From: Flavobacterium shii
GTDB lineage: Bacteria > Bacteroidota > Bacteroidia > Flavobacteriales > Flavobacteriaceae
Direction of reading: 5' to 3'
NCBI RefSeq assembly: GCF_025847235.1
Contig: NZ_JAOZEW010000009.1
Coordinates: forward strand, 62,001 to 126,000
Length of the DNA: 64,000 nt
Below are positions 43,291 to 52,246 of the stretch, piece by piece; the first letter of the stretch is position 1, and every line of letters starts with the position of its first letter. The notes under the pieces were generated by a model. That model made no database searches, had not been told where the DNA came from, and was given only the letters and a program-made list of their open reading frames with translations. A program made the position numbers and the translations under genes.

Positions 43291-45297
43291 TTATTTATCT
43301 TCTAAAAGTAGCATTAAATAATGTGAGGCCGACCAGCTAAAGTTAAAAGCTTCCATTCCTTTTCCTGTAAGCGGTTGGTAGTTTTCTCTTATAGATGTGC
43401 CTTTGTCCAGAACTCCTTCTGCATTATGAATGAGTTTATGTGCCAATTGGTTTGCTTCGGTTGTATAACCATATTTTTCTAATCCATTTATACCAAAATA
43501 ACTTTGGTCAAGCCAAATTGGCCCTCTCCAATAGCCGCGTTCTGGTTTAAACTTCGGGTGGTTTGCTGCCAATGTTGGTAATGGAACAAAAGTGTTGAAG
43601 ATAGCAGGATTCATCATGTTTTCTTTCATCACTTTGGTTTGTTCGGCAGTAGCAACCTCAGCCCAAATAGGCAAGTAACCTTCGCATCCCATTGCTTTTA
43701 TCAATGTTTTACCGTCGATTGTGGTATCGTAATACCAACCTGTTGCCGGATCCCAAAATTGAGTTTGGATTTTAGCCTTTAATGCTACACTTTCGTCTTG
43801 CCATTTTTTAGCTTCTTCATTCAATTTTAAAACTTGAGCCATTTTGTTTAAATAGTTCTTTTCGGCGTATAAAAAGGAATTCAAGTCAACACTTTCTTGG
43901 TCTAATGAATAGGCTTTATCACCGTTTTTTAAGATTTTACTATCATCAAAACGTACTGCGTTATCCATTCCGCTTTCCCATTTGGCAGCGACCAATGTTC
44001 CATCTGTAGAACCAAATTCGCATATTCCGTCTTGATCATGGTCACGCTCTTTGTACCACCAGTTATGATATGATTTTAGTTTTGGATAAAACTCTTTTAT
44101 AAAATTAGCATCTTTAGTTTTTTCATAAATTTTCCAGATTGCCCATGCTGCAAGTGGAGATTTTGTATTTCGGTAATTGTTTTCTTCTATTAGATTGTTT
44201 CTGTAAACACAATCCGGAATAAATCCGTTTGGTTCTTGATAATCAAATAGTGCGCGCATTTGGTCTTTTGCTAGTTCAGAATCATAATTGGCAACGGCAA
44301 CAGCGTGTTTCCAACTGTCCCATGCCCAAAAACCATGAAACCATTCGTAATTGTAACTCGGGAAAAGTCCACCATGTTTTAAACCTTCGGCTGCAATTCG
44401 GGTATTGTTTTGTAATGTAAGTACCAGTTTAGCTACTAAATCAGAATACGTATTGTCTTTATAGATGGCTTTTTTCCTGGCTATTAATTGTGCTAGTTGG
44501 GTTTCTTTTTCTTTTTGTGTGTTTTTAAGTAAGGTATTGAAGGTAGTTTTGGCTATAACTTCGTTCTCCTTTTTCCATGAGTATTGTGGGAAAATAAAGG
44601 ATTGAGAAACAACTATTTCTTTGGTTTCGTTTGGTTTTAATGTTAGCTTTTCTGTTTGAGTTTTATAACCTTGTTTTGTGATTTCAATTTCTGGTGTTGC
44701 ATTAAAAAACTGAATATAACCCACGGCTGTACTTTTCGTGGAAACGATTTTTAATGTTTTATTTTCTTTAGATAACTGCAAATCATCTATAAAAAGAGTA
44801 GCACCATAAGATGGATAAAGTGTTATTGCTTTTCCTGATTTATTGGTAATACTTGTTTTTTGTAATGCCGAATGTCCTGATAAAAAAACAAGTTGTTGCT
44901 TTATCTCTAATTTTTCGTTTTTAAATTGTTGTTCTAAGTGGCTATTGTAGCTGTTTTGACTTACTAAAGCTGTTTTCCAGTTAATAACTTCTTGCTTGTT
45001 CTCGTCGTTAAGTTGCAAGGAAACAAATGAGGGACTTAACCAAACGCCGTTTTGTTCTGTCATTAAAAAAGGACCAGAAAAACCTGCCTGAACTTCGGAT
45101 GGTTCTAGGAATCCGAATCCGAACCAAGCGCCTTTATCTGAGAAAACTAATGATTTTCTGTCGGTTGCATTTGCTGGATTTCCTTTGTAATTTATACTAT
45201 TTTTTGAAGATTCTAAAATTGGAAAACCTTTTTGTGCCCAACTAGATTGTAAGATAAAAAGGAATGAAAGAATAAAAAGTGTTTGCCTTTTGCCCAT
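43291..45297 (-). CDS. Glycoside hydrolase family 63 alpha-glucosidase (YgjK-like)
   Basis: This is a 668-residue exported enzyme. The start is the ATG at 45297, which opens GKRQTLFILSFLFILQSSWAQ, a signal peptide; a longer frame to 45378 is discounted. The (alpha/alpha)6 barrel is recognisable by EWFHGFWAWDSWKHAVAVA, GFIPDCVYRN, CEFGSTDG, WESGMDN and RGYWRGPIW with a terminal FNFSWSASHYLM. These match E. coli YgjK of GH63, which acts on alpha-linked glucosides and is, as I recall, structurally known with a Glc-alpha-1,2-Gal product. It follows SusD across a terminator-like hairpin. The family is certain enough; the exact linkage is inferred. Confidence 0.82.
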   Translation of the reverse strand: MGKRQTLFILSFLFILQSSWAQKGFPILESSKNSINYKGNPANATDRKSLVFSDKGAWFGFGFLEPSEVQAGFSGPFLMTEQNGVWLSPSFVSLQLNDENKQEVINWKTALVSQNSYNSHLEQQFKNEKLEIKQQLVFLSGHSALQKTSITNKSGKAITLYPSYGATLFIDDLQLSKENKTLKIVSTKSTAVGYIQFFNATPEIEITKQGYKTQTEKLTLKPNETKEIVVSQSFIFPQYSWKKENEVIAKTTFNTLLKNTQKEKETQLAQLIARKKAIYKDNTYSDLVAKLVLTLQNNTRIAAEGLKHGGLFPSYNYEWFHGFWAWDSWKHAVAVANYDSELAKDQMRALFDYQEPNGFIPDCVYRNNLIEENNYRNTKSPLAAWAIWKIYEKTKDANFIKEFYPKLKSYHNWWYKERDHDQDGICEFGSTDGTLVAAKWESGMDNAVRFDDSKILKNGDKAYSLDQESVDLNSFLYAEKNYLNKMAQVLKLNEEAKKWQDESVALKAKIQTQFWDPATGWYYDTTIDGKTLIKAMGCEGYLPIWAEVATAEQTKVMKENMMNPAIFNTFVPLPTLAANHPKFKPERGYWRGPIWLDQSYFGINGLEKYGYTTEANQLAHKLIHNAEGVLDKGTSIRENYQPLTGKGMEAFNFSWSASHYLMLLLEDK

Positions 45298-45340
45298 GTT
45301 GTTTTGTTTTATGGTGTGTTTTACTTTTTCAAATCCATTA

Positions 45341-45395
45341 TCCTGTAAGGTTTTGTCAACCTGTTGATATAACAACATATTAAAACCTTGCAGGA
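45341..45395. repeat. Inverted repeat of the 'CCTTGCAGG' family upstream of GH63
   Basis: TCCTGTAAGGTTTT (45341-45354) pairs with AAAACCTTGCAGGA (45382-45395) apart from one mismatch. It lies in the leader region of the GH63 gene and has the same core as the repeats at 40.9 and 41.1 kb. Confidence 0.7.
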
Positions 45396-45472
45396 ATTAC
45401 ACTGTTATGAATGAATTCTATTTTTCAATTGTATTTAATTTTCAATAATAATCGAAATTCTATTATTAGGTA

Positions 45473-45507
45473 AAAAGAATAGCCTAAGTAATATAGGTTA
45501 TTCTTTT
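45473..45507 (-). terminator. Terminator-like hairpin after the SusD gene
   Basis: AAAAGAATAGCCT (45473-45485) pairs with AGGTTATTCTTTT (45495-45507) with one mismatch. It lies 17 nt after the SusD stop on the minus strand. It could reduce read-through into the GH63 gene, giving more SusCD than enzyme. Confidence 0.7.
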
Positions 45508-45523
45508 GGAATTGTTTAGGTGG

Positions 45524-47023
45524 TTAATTTGCTTGTAATTCTGTTAATGGAATTGGATAAAAATTGTTCTTTGATGCGTCAAAACCGGTGCGTCCTACAG
45601 CATCAAGTGCAGCTTTTGTTTTTCCCCAACGGCGTAAATCATAAAAACGGTAGTTTTCCAGAGGGAATTCCAATATTCTTTCATGCTCGATTTGTGCTTT
45701 TACTTCGTTGCCAGTTGTACCATTCATTGCAGGCATATCAGCTCTGTCACGAACTTTGTTGATATACTGAATAGCTTCGGGTGTGCGACCTAATTCATTA
45801 AGTGCTTCGGCTTGCATTAATAATACATTCGAATATCGCATAAGAGGAATATTGATTGCTGTAAATTCCTGATCCATTTTTTCCTGAGTGTTTGGTATGA
45901 ACTTACGGAATACTGGTTTATCTGTGTCTCCAAATTTATCATCATAAGTTGTTCCCAATACTCTTGGATTATCTACATCATTAAAATACGGATCTTTAAA
46001 GAAAAGAGTATTGTAAATACGGCTATCATAATTTCCTGTAGTCGCAATTTTTCCTTCTTTCTTGAATTCATTTACAAGCATTGTGCTAGGAAGAATTTCG
46101 TCCCATCCGCCTAGTTCTCCTGCAGCCATCCAATAGTGGAGTGCATTGCGATAGAATGCTCCATTGGCAGTTGTTTCTGAGAATTGTAATTCGAATATAG
46201 ATTCTTTGGTGTTTTTAGTGGTACCATCAAACATTGAAGCATAATCTTTGACAAGTTCATATCCTTGCACTTTGTTTAGCGCTGTAAGAGATTCGTTTAG
46301 GAATGCTTGTTTTTGAGCTGTTTCTTCATATGCTCTTGTTAAATATGCAAATCCAAGATAACTGTTGGCAGCTCCACTTGTGGCACGGCCTGTTTTTTCC
46401 TGAGGTTGTTTAAGTGGTAATATTTCGGCTACAGCCTTAAATTCGCTTGTAATAAAATCCCAAGCTTCGGCACGTGTAGATAACGGAATACTTAGGTCAC
46501 TTTCTTTGGTTATGTATTTGTTTCGTATGTAAATTTGTTCCCAGTTTAGAAGTAATTTCATGTGATAATAAGCACGTAAAAAGCGGGCTTCGGCTTCTAT
46601 TTGTTTGCGGTCAGTATCGTTTAGCGTTGCTGCTGGAACTTGTGGTAGTTTATCAATTATCTGATTGGCATTACTAATTCCTCTGTAATTTAATGTCCAA
46701 TATCTTGTAAACTGACTATTACCATTGGTATAGGTAAATGTAGAAAGTTCTACCCAGTTTTGGTAATTTAAAGCATCACTTCCTAAGTCGCAAATGTCTT
46801 CACGATAGGCTTCAACTGGCCATTTTACTTCGGCAAAAGCCCATTGATCTACTGCTCCTTCGAGTTGTGAATAAGTTGCTGCCAATGCAGATTCGGCATC
46901 GGCTTTATTTCGCCAAAAAATACCTGAGGTAAGTTGATCTGGTGATTGTTGGTCTAGATAGTCACTACAACCAGTAATGGTGAATAAACCTATAACGGAT
47001 AATAAAAAAAATATCTTGTTCAT
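45524..47023 (-). CDS. SusD/RagB family nutrient-binding lipoprotein
   Basis: This is a surface lipoprotein of 499 residues with signal LLSVIGLFTITGC (lipid Cys at about residue 19). The SusD fold is shown by the N-terminal DYLDQQSPDQLTSGIFW motif, a TPR-like helical region, and the C-terminal segment with PLMRYSNVLLMQAEALNELG, RDRADMPAM and HERILEFPLENYRFYDLRRWG. It forms the lid of the SusC transporter and captures oligosaccharides or glycopeptides outside the cell. The gene follows SusC by 23 bp. Confidence 0.95.
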   Translation of the reverse strand: MNKIFFLLSVIGLFTITGCSDYLDQQSPDQLTSGIFWRNKADAESALAATYSQLEGAVDQWAFAEVKWPVEAYREDICDLGSDALNYQNWVELSTFTYTNGNSQFTRYWTLNYRGISNANQIIDKLPQVPAATLNDTDRKQIEAEARFLRAYYHMKLLLNWEQIYIRNKYITKESDLSIPLSTRAEAWDFITSEFKAVAEILPLKQPQEKTGRATSGAANSYLGFAYLTRAYEETAQKQAFLNESLTALNKVQGYELVKDYASMFDGTTKNTKESIFELQFSETTANGAFYRNALHYWMAAGELGGWDEILPSTMLVNEFKKEGKIATTGNYDSRIYNTLFFKDPYFNDVDNPRVLGTTYDDKFGDTDKPVFRKFIPNTQEKMDQEFTAINIPLMRYSNVLLMQAEALNELGRTPEAIQYINKVRDRADMPAMNGTTGNEVKAQIEHERILEFPLENYRFYDLRRWGKTKAALDAVGRTGFDASKNNFYPIPLTELQAN

Positions 47024-47046
47024 GATTATGTCTTTTATAAATAGAA

Positions 47047-50000
47047 TTAAAATATATATTGAACACCTGATACAAATGATCTTGTAAATGGATATACAAA
47101 ACGATCCACACCAGTGTCAAGAACAGATTCACGTGAAAATTCCGGGTCGATACCGGTGTATTTGGTAATTGTAAACAAGTTCTCTACACTTACATAAAAT
47201 CTAAGCTTGTCAATTTTTGCATTACCTAACATTTTCTTAGGTATAGAATATCCAAATTGTAATTGACGCATTCTTATAAAATCACCACTTTCAAGAAAAC
47301 GATCCGATTCACGGCTGTTTCCATTTGGATCTTGTAAGACGGCACGTGGAATGTTACTGTGGTTGTCTGGTGTCCAGGAATTAAGTGTTGTTGCCAACAT
47401 ATTGGTTCCGGAATTCATTGATTCATAGAAATACCTGTTTCCATTATATAACTTGTTTCCCCAACCGCTGCCTATCAATGCAGAGAAATCGAAGCCTTTA
47501 TAGCTTGCGCCTAAACTAAGATTGGCTTCTAGTTTTGGTAATCCAGTTCCAGAATAGGCTTTATCATTTTCATCGATAACACCGTCTCCGTTCAAATCCT
47601 TGAATCGGATGTCTCCCGGTTGTGCGTTTGGTTGCAATAAAACACCATTTTTGCTATGAGCATTTACTTCTGCAACAGATTGGAAAATACCATCGGTTTT
47701 GTATAGATAAAATCCACTTATAGGACTTCCTACACGTGCTTGGGTAGGGAAGTGCTCGTCTCCATATTTTAACCCTTCACCGTAAATAGTTTGCCCTTCG
47801 TTTGCAAGGGATTTTACATTGTTTTTAAGCGTAGTAAGGTTGAAGCCGATATTGTATTTAAACTCATTAATCTGGTCGCGGTAGTTAACTTCAAGTTCAA
47901 ATCCGCTATTGCTAATTTTACCTACGTTAAGAATGGGATTGTCTATTCCGGCAGATGGAGCCAGTTTTTTTGTAATCAATAAATTATCAGTTACATTGTG
48001 GTAGTAGTTCATAGAACCGCTAATTTTCCCGTTTTTAAGCGTAAAATCAATACCTATGTTTTTAGAATCCGTTGTTTCCCATTGTAAATTTCTGTTTTCT
48101 AATGTTTTTGCAATACTTCCTGGCCAAGGGTTACTTCCGTTTCCTTGTACATAACCATTGCCTAATGTGTTTCCTGTGCTAATTAATGTGTTTGCCGAAT
48201 AATATCCTAAAGCAGCTTCGTTGCCTAATTGTCCCCAGCTAGCACGCAATTTTAAAGTTGATATGATAAAATCCTTTGGAAAAAAATCTTCTTGTTCTAT
48301 TTTCCAACCTAAAGCTATTGATGGGAAAGTTCCCCAACGGCTGTCTTCTCCAAATTTCGAAGAGCCATCTTTTCTGATAGTCATCTGAAGTAGGTAACGA
48401 TCATTATAAGAATAATTAAGTCGACTAAAAAATGAAAGACGGTTGTATTGAAATTTTGAACCATCTGCCGAGTATGTCCCTCCTTTTCCTGCACCAATAG
48501 TTTGGAAATTTGGATCTAAAAATCCTGATGGACGATCAATAGATACTAATTCTCCATTATTTACAGAATAATCGGTTGTTTTTCCTTCTACACTTACTTG
48601 ATTCCAGTTGGACGATACGCCATTTATGGTATTACCAAGCATCAAACCAAAGGTATGTTTGCCAAAGGTTTTATCAATTGTTATAATGTTGTCTAAAATT
48701 TCTTCATCCCAAAATGTCCTTAGTTCGGTTTGCATCGGATACAGATGAACTTCTTTTGGATTTGCAATATATGGTGGGAAATGAGCCGTTTGTTGGTTGT
48801 TTTTTACACGGTAAGAATAGGCCAATTTATATTTTATCCAAGAGCTAATGTTTGCTGTAACAGCAATGTTTGCGGTTAAATCTTGTCCTTTGTCCATACT
48901 GCTTTTAAAATGTTCTTCGGCAACAGGGTTTGTTCCTGCAGGTAAGCCATTTTTATTTGTAAGTCCATAACCGTAAGGCTCATTTTCATCATAAACAGGC
49001 ACTAACGGAGACATTGTATAAACTTCTTTTAGTTGGAAATTTGGCAGTTCATTTTGTGTTGCTATGTAAGCCATTTTTGCATCTATATCAAAGATGGATT
49101 TTTTAAAGCTAATTCTGGCACTCGCATTTTGCTGGCCAAAATCATTATCGATTACAATTCCTTTTTGTTTTACATAGTTACCGTAAAGAGCAAATTTTAC
49201 ATCGCCTTGTCTTCCTTGTATGCCCAAACCATAATTTTGAGTAAGTCCTGAGCGGAAAACTTCATTTTGCCAATCGGTATTGGCTGTAGCAGGAGCAGTT
49301 ATGTAAGCTGGTAATGGTTTTGGAGAGGTAGCATATTTATTATACTCATCATACATTCTTTTATGTACCGTGCGATATCCATCTGCATCCAACATATCCA
49401 GTGTTTTTGATGCATTGGTATAGTTTAAGAAAGAGCTAAAATCTATTTTCACACCTTCTTTTTGTCCGGTTTTTGTTGTAACAATAATAACTCCGTTGGC
49501 AGCGACCGATCCATAAATTGCGGCAGCAGCACCATCCTTAAGAACCTCCATAGATTCTATGTTCGTTGGATTTACAGTGGATATAGAACCTTGAAATCCA
49601 TCAATGATATAAAGTGGTTCTGTTTTTCCAAAGGTATTTACTCCACGTATTTTTACTTTTACATCAGCTCCTGCAACACCACCACTTTTTTGCACATTTA
49701 CCCCGGCAACTAAGCCTTGAAGCGCTTCGGCTGGATTTGTTGTGGCTCGTGTTTCCAGACTTTCTTTCTTTACAGAAGAAATGGCACCGGTAACGTTGCT
49801 TTTCTTTTGGGAACCATAACCAATTACGATTACCTCGTTAAGTTTGTTGGTTTCTTCTTGCATTACAACATTGATCTCATTACGGTTTCCCAGAGTTTCT
49901 GTTTTTTCTATAAAACCTAAGTAAGAAAAAATAATAGTTGGATTTGTTGTACCATTTGATGAATACGTTAATGTGTAATTCCCATCAATATCGGTTGAGG

Positions 50001-50187
50001 TATTGTATTTAGTGTCTTTTATGGAAATACTTACACCTGGTAGTGTGTTGTTTTTGTCATCTGTGACTTTCCCAGACACCGTTTTTCGTTGTTGGCTCTC
50101 TTGTGCAATCATGGTATTTGGCAGCCAAAAAAGGAGCATGATTGGTACTAGAAATTGCTTTCTAAGTACGGTTTTAAGTTGTTTCAT
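47047..50187 (-). CDS. SusC/RagA family TonB-linked outer-membrane protein
   Basis: This 1046-residue SusC-type importer has a signal peptide (about residues 1-28). A carboxypeptidase-like regulatory domain follows (TVSGKVTDDKNNTLPGVSISIKD), then the SusC-specific VIGYGSQKKSNVTGAISSV plug start, a plug with RGVNTFGKTEPLYIIDG and a large barrel ending in GVQYIF. With SusD it forms the uptake pair of a glycan utilisation locus. It is the first gene of the block; its 750-bp upstream region carries a -7 box and an ACTGGT direct repeat. Confidence 0.96.
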   Translation of the reverse strand: MKQLKTVLRKQFLVPIMLLFWLPNTMIAQESQQRKTVSGKVTDDKNNTLPGVSISIKDTKYNTSTDIDGNYTLTYSSNGTTNPTIIFSYLGFIEKTETLGNRNEINVVMQEETNKLNEVIVIGYGSQKKSNVTGAISSVKKESLETRATTNPAEALQGLVAGVNVQKSGGVAGADVKVKIRGVNTFGKTEPLYIIDGFQGSISTVNPTNIESMEVLKDGAAAAIYGSVAANGVIIVTTKTGQKEGVKIDFSSFLNYTNASKTLDMLDADGYRTVHKRMYDEYNKYATSPKPLPAYITAPATANTDWQNEVFRSGLTQNYGLGIQGRQGDVKFALYGNYVKQKGIVIDNDFGQQNASARISFKKSIFDIDAKMAYIATQNELPNFQLKEVYTMSPLVPVYDENEPYGYGLTNKNGLPAGTNPVAEEHFKSSMDKGQDLTANIAVTANISSWIKYKLAYSYRVKNNQQTAHFPPYIANPKEVHLYPMQTELRTFWDEEILDNIITIDKTFGKHTFGLMLGNTINGVSSNWNQVSVEGKTTDYSVNNGELVSIDRPSGFLDPNFQTIGAGKGGTYSADGSKFQYNRLSFFSRLNYSYNDRYLLQMTIRKDGSSKFGEDSRWGTFPSIALGWKIEQEDFFPKDFIISTLKLRASWGQLGNEAALGYYSANTLISTGNTLGNGYVQGNGSNPWPGSIAKTLENRNLQWETTDSKNIGIDFTLKNGKISGSMNYYHNVTDNLLITKKLAPSAGIDNPILNVGKISNSGFELEVNYRDQINEFKYNIGFNLTTLKNNVKSLANEGQTIYGEGLKYGDEHFPTQARVGSPISGFYLYKTDGIFQSVAEVNAHSKNGVLLQPNAQPGDIRFKDLNGDGVIDENDKAYSGTGLPKLEANLSLGASYKGFDFSALIGSGWGNKLYNGNRYFYESMNSGTNMLATTLNSWTPDNHSNIPRAVLQDPNGNSRESDRFLESGDFIRMRQLQFGYSIPKKMLGNAKIDKLRFYVSVENLFTITKYTGIDPEFSRESVLDTGVDRFVYPFTRSFVSGVQYIF

Positions 50188-50346
50188 TTGTACTGGTTTT
50201 TGGTTTCTGGTTGTGATTAAGCTTTTTGTATTCTAAATTGTTGAGTTTTTTATTTTTATTAAAATTTTTATTATTATGTGTAATTTTCACGCTTAAAATA
50301 GTAATATTCGTTTTTTTGAATATGTTTTTTTAAGAATAGTGAAATC

Positions 50347-50354
50347 CAAATTTA
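50347..50354 (-). promoter_or_regulatory. Candidate -7 box of the SusC promoter
   Basis: The minus strand reads TAAATTTG (TAnnTTTG). It is the only such box I find within 160 nt of the SusC start, giving a leader of about 150 nt. No -33 TTG lies at the expected spacing, which would fit an activator-dependent promoter. Confidence 0.5.
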
Positions 50355-50376
50355 GAAGATTGCCTATTCAGAATAC

Positions 50377-50392
50377 ACCAGTACCTACCAGT
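50377..50392 (-). promoter_or_regulatory. Candidate operator: ACTGGT direct repeat
   Basis: The minus strand reads ACTGGTAGGTACTGGT, two copies of ACTGGT starting exactly 10 bp apart (one helical turn), centred about 35 bp upstream of the -7 box. A further TACTGGTAGG lies at 50803-50812. The position suits an activator of the SusC promoter, but no regulator gene lies next to this locus. Confidence 0.45.
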
Positions 50393-50880
50393 TTGTTTTT
50401 TGTTTTAATGGTGGTCTGTTTTTACAAATGAATTTTAGGTGGAAAAGAAATTGATTCAAAAGAAGGTTTTGTATGTAAGAAAAACCATTGAATTTAAGTT
50501 TTTTATGCGCAAAAAAAACTGTGTTCGAGAACACTAAAAAATCAGAATAAACGCCTTTTTTAAAATAGGTTTTTTCTTGGTAATATTAAGTGAAATGCGT
50601 CACGAGATTATTTAGAAGCAAAGTGAAGAATGCATTTTAATATTTTAAATTGTTATCAATTTTGATGATTTTATTCGATGTAGAAATGGTTAATGGGAGT
50701 TCAACTTATGAAGTATTTATAAGTTGAAGTTTAGCGAGTTTCAATACTGAAATTAAAAAAATATAGAAAGGTTTAAGGGCAATAAATTACTTAAAAATTG
50801 ACCCTACCAGTAGATTTTTACGCGCTTTTTGAATGAGATAATAGGAAATTCTAATGTGCTTTTTTAATTTGAAGGTAAAA

Positions 50881-50918
50881 AAAATCCCTTTTTCAACTTA
50901 AATTGAAAAAGGGATTTT
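50881..50918 (-). terminator. Terminator of the ACT-like gene
   Basis: A perfect 16-bp stem (50881-50896 with 50903-50918) with a 6-nt loop and flanking A/T runs lies 20 nt after the stop codon of the minus-strand gene at 50938. Confidence 0.92.
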
Positions 50919-50937
50919 GACATATTATTGTTAAATT

Positions 50938-51594
50938 TTAGTTTTTTAAATCTTTGATTACTTTAAAAGCAATATCGACTTGTTCTTCACTTACTAAAAT
51001 TGTAAACTCATTTGATGTTGAAATTACTTCATTTATTATAATTCCTTCCCAAGCCAAACGCTGGAAAATGAAATAATAAATTCCAGGAACTACAATGTTT
51101 TCCTTTGGCAATTTTACTGTAATTGAAGCTAAGTTACTTAGTTTTTGGATTAATTTTTCGCGGGCAAAATGCTTTTCTACCAATTGGTTTATACTACTAC
51201 TTACTACAATGTTGGTTTCGTTTACACCACGAGAAGAGGTATAAAATATATCTGATAAGGTATTGATATCCGAAATTAAATCGGCTTGTTTATTTAAGAC
51301 AGTTTCTGATGCTGCAAAAGTGTAATCTGTAAGTTCTGATCGAACAGTAATCTCCCCAATATTCTTGATTACTTTGTTGATTTTATGATTTAACTTAAAG
51401 TCTAATTCTTCCGTTAATCTTTTTAAAGACATAACTACAGCTCCTTGTTTTACTTCTTTGCCAAACTCGCTTTCTAATTCGGTCATTATATTTCTGGATA
51501 ATGAGGTCAAATTAATGATGCCGAGTGACAATGCATTTAATAAAAAAGGCTTCGTTTTGATGTAATTTTCTACGATGGAGGAAACAGTTTTCAT
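50938..51594 (-). CDS. ACT-like domain protein of unknown function (often labelled aspartate kinase)
   Basis: This is a 218-residue cytosolic protein. The C-terminal part has two short beta-alpha-beta stretches, LASITVKLPKENIVVPGIYYFIFQRLAWEGI (key word VPGIYYFIF) and INEVISTSNEFTILVSEEQVDIAFKVI, that resemble the ACT domain repeats of aspartate kinases. There is no kinase catalytic domain. The N-terminal half has helices (EELDFKLNHKINKVIKNIGE) and a segment possibly related to HTH proteins. Similar proteins in flavobacteria are often annotated as aspartate kinase, which cannot be right without the catalytic domain. It may sense an amino acid. Confidence 0.6.
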   Translation of the reverse strand: MKTVSSIVENYIKTKPFLLNALSLGIINLTSLSRNIMTELESEFGKEVKQGAVVMSLKRLTEELDFKLNHKINKVIKNIGEITVRSELTDYTFAASETVLNKQADLISDINTLSDIFYTSSRGVNETNIVVSSSINQLVEKHFAREKLIQKLSNLASITVKLPKENIVVPGIYYFIFQRLAWEGIIINEVISTSNEFTILVSEEQVDIAFKVIKDLKN

Positions 51595-51712
51595 AATTTT
51601 CTGGTTTTTGTACTAATTTAGTTGTGGTGGTTTAGTTAATTTGTGTGTTATATTTTTTTGCAAATATAAATAAAAAAACAATTTGTTACAAATATAACAA
51701 TAAAAAATTATG

Positions 51713-52072
51713 TTAAAAATGATAAAATGCATCTATAAGATGTTCTATAACAAATGATTCCTTATTTTTATGGATCCCTATAATATCAAAACGAATTTCA
51801 AAATCTATTTCCCTATAGTTTATGTAGGCATTTACTGCTTTTACAAGTAATTGAATTTTTTTTGAATCGACAAAATCTTGTGGTGAACCAAAATCCAGTC
51901 TCGATCTGGTCTTTACTTCTACAATGGCCAAGATGTTTTCTTTGGTTGCAATAATATCAATTTCGGCTTTTTGGTAAGTCCAATTGGTGTCCAGAATTTT
52001 ATAACCATTCTGTTCAAGATATTCCACAGCAAGTTCTTCTCCTATTCTTCCTAATTCATTGTGTGCTGCCAT
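51713..52072 (-). CDS. yraN: YraN family protein (UPF0102), nuclease-like
   Basis: This 119-residue protein has the UPF0102 restriction-endonuclease-like fold motifs: GRIGEELAVEYLEQNGYKI at the N terminus, NWTYQKAEIDIIA and VEVKTRS, carrying the E..D..ExK catalytic-type residues. YraN proteins are conserved across bacteria and have been proposed to act on branched or Holliday-type DNA, without firm proof. It is not linked to its usual rnhB or yraM neighbours here. The gene begins beside a small palindrome at 52124. Confidence 0.88.
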   Translation of the reverse strand: MAAHNELGRIGEELAVEYLEQNGYKILDTNWTYQKAEIDIIATKENILAIVEVKTRSRLDFGSPQDFVDSKKIQLLVKAVNAYINYREIDFEIRFDIIGIHKNKESFVIEHLIDAFYHF

Positions 52073-52123
52073 TTTCTTAGTTTTGTGAGGTTAGTATTTA
52101 GTCTCAGTATCTAGTATAAACGA

Positions 52124-52156
52124 AGACCTAACAGGTTTTAAAGACCTGTTAGGTCT
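52124..52156. repeat. Perfect palindrome of the 'ACCTAACAGGT' family
   Basis: The 13-nt arms AGACCTAACAGGT (52124-52136) and ACCTGTTAGGTCT (52144-52156) are perfect complements around a 7-nt spacer. They sit between yraN and the LD-carboxypeptidase gene next to a TTAGTATTTAGTCTCAG stretch of the other dispersed family. Confidence 0.75.
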
Positions 52157-52246
52157 AATTTGAGTAATATTGATATAGAATTTTACGAATTGATTAGTGT
52201 CAATTTGTGACTTGAGACAGAGAGTCGAATTCAGTATTAGTTTCGA

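Larger units (their letters stand above)
50188..50937. other. Long intergenic region upstream of SusC
   Basis: This is a 750-bp AT-rich gap containing the candidate SusC promoter, the ACTGGT-type direct repeats (50377-50392) and a further copy of the word at 50803-50812. A terminator of the ACT-like gene lies at its right end. No convincing protein gene is seen, and no recognisable RNA gene or riboswitch. Its length is unusual for this compact genome. Confidence 0.6.
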
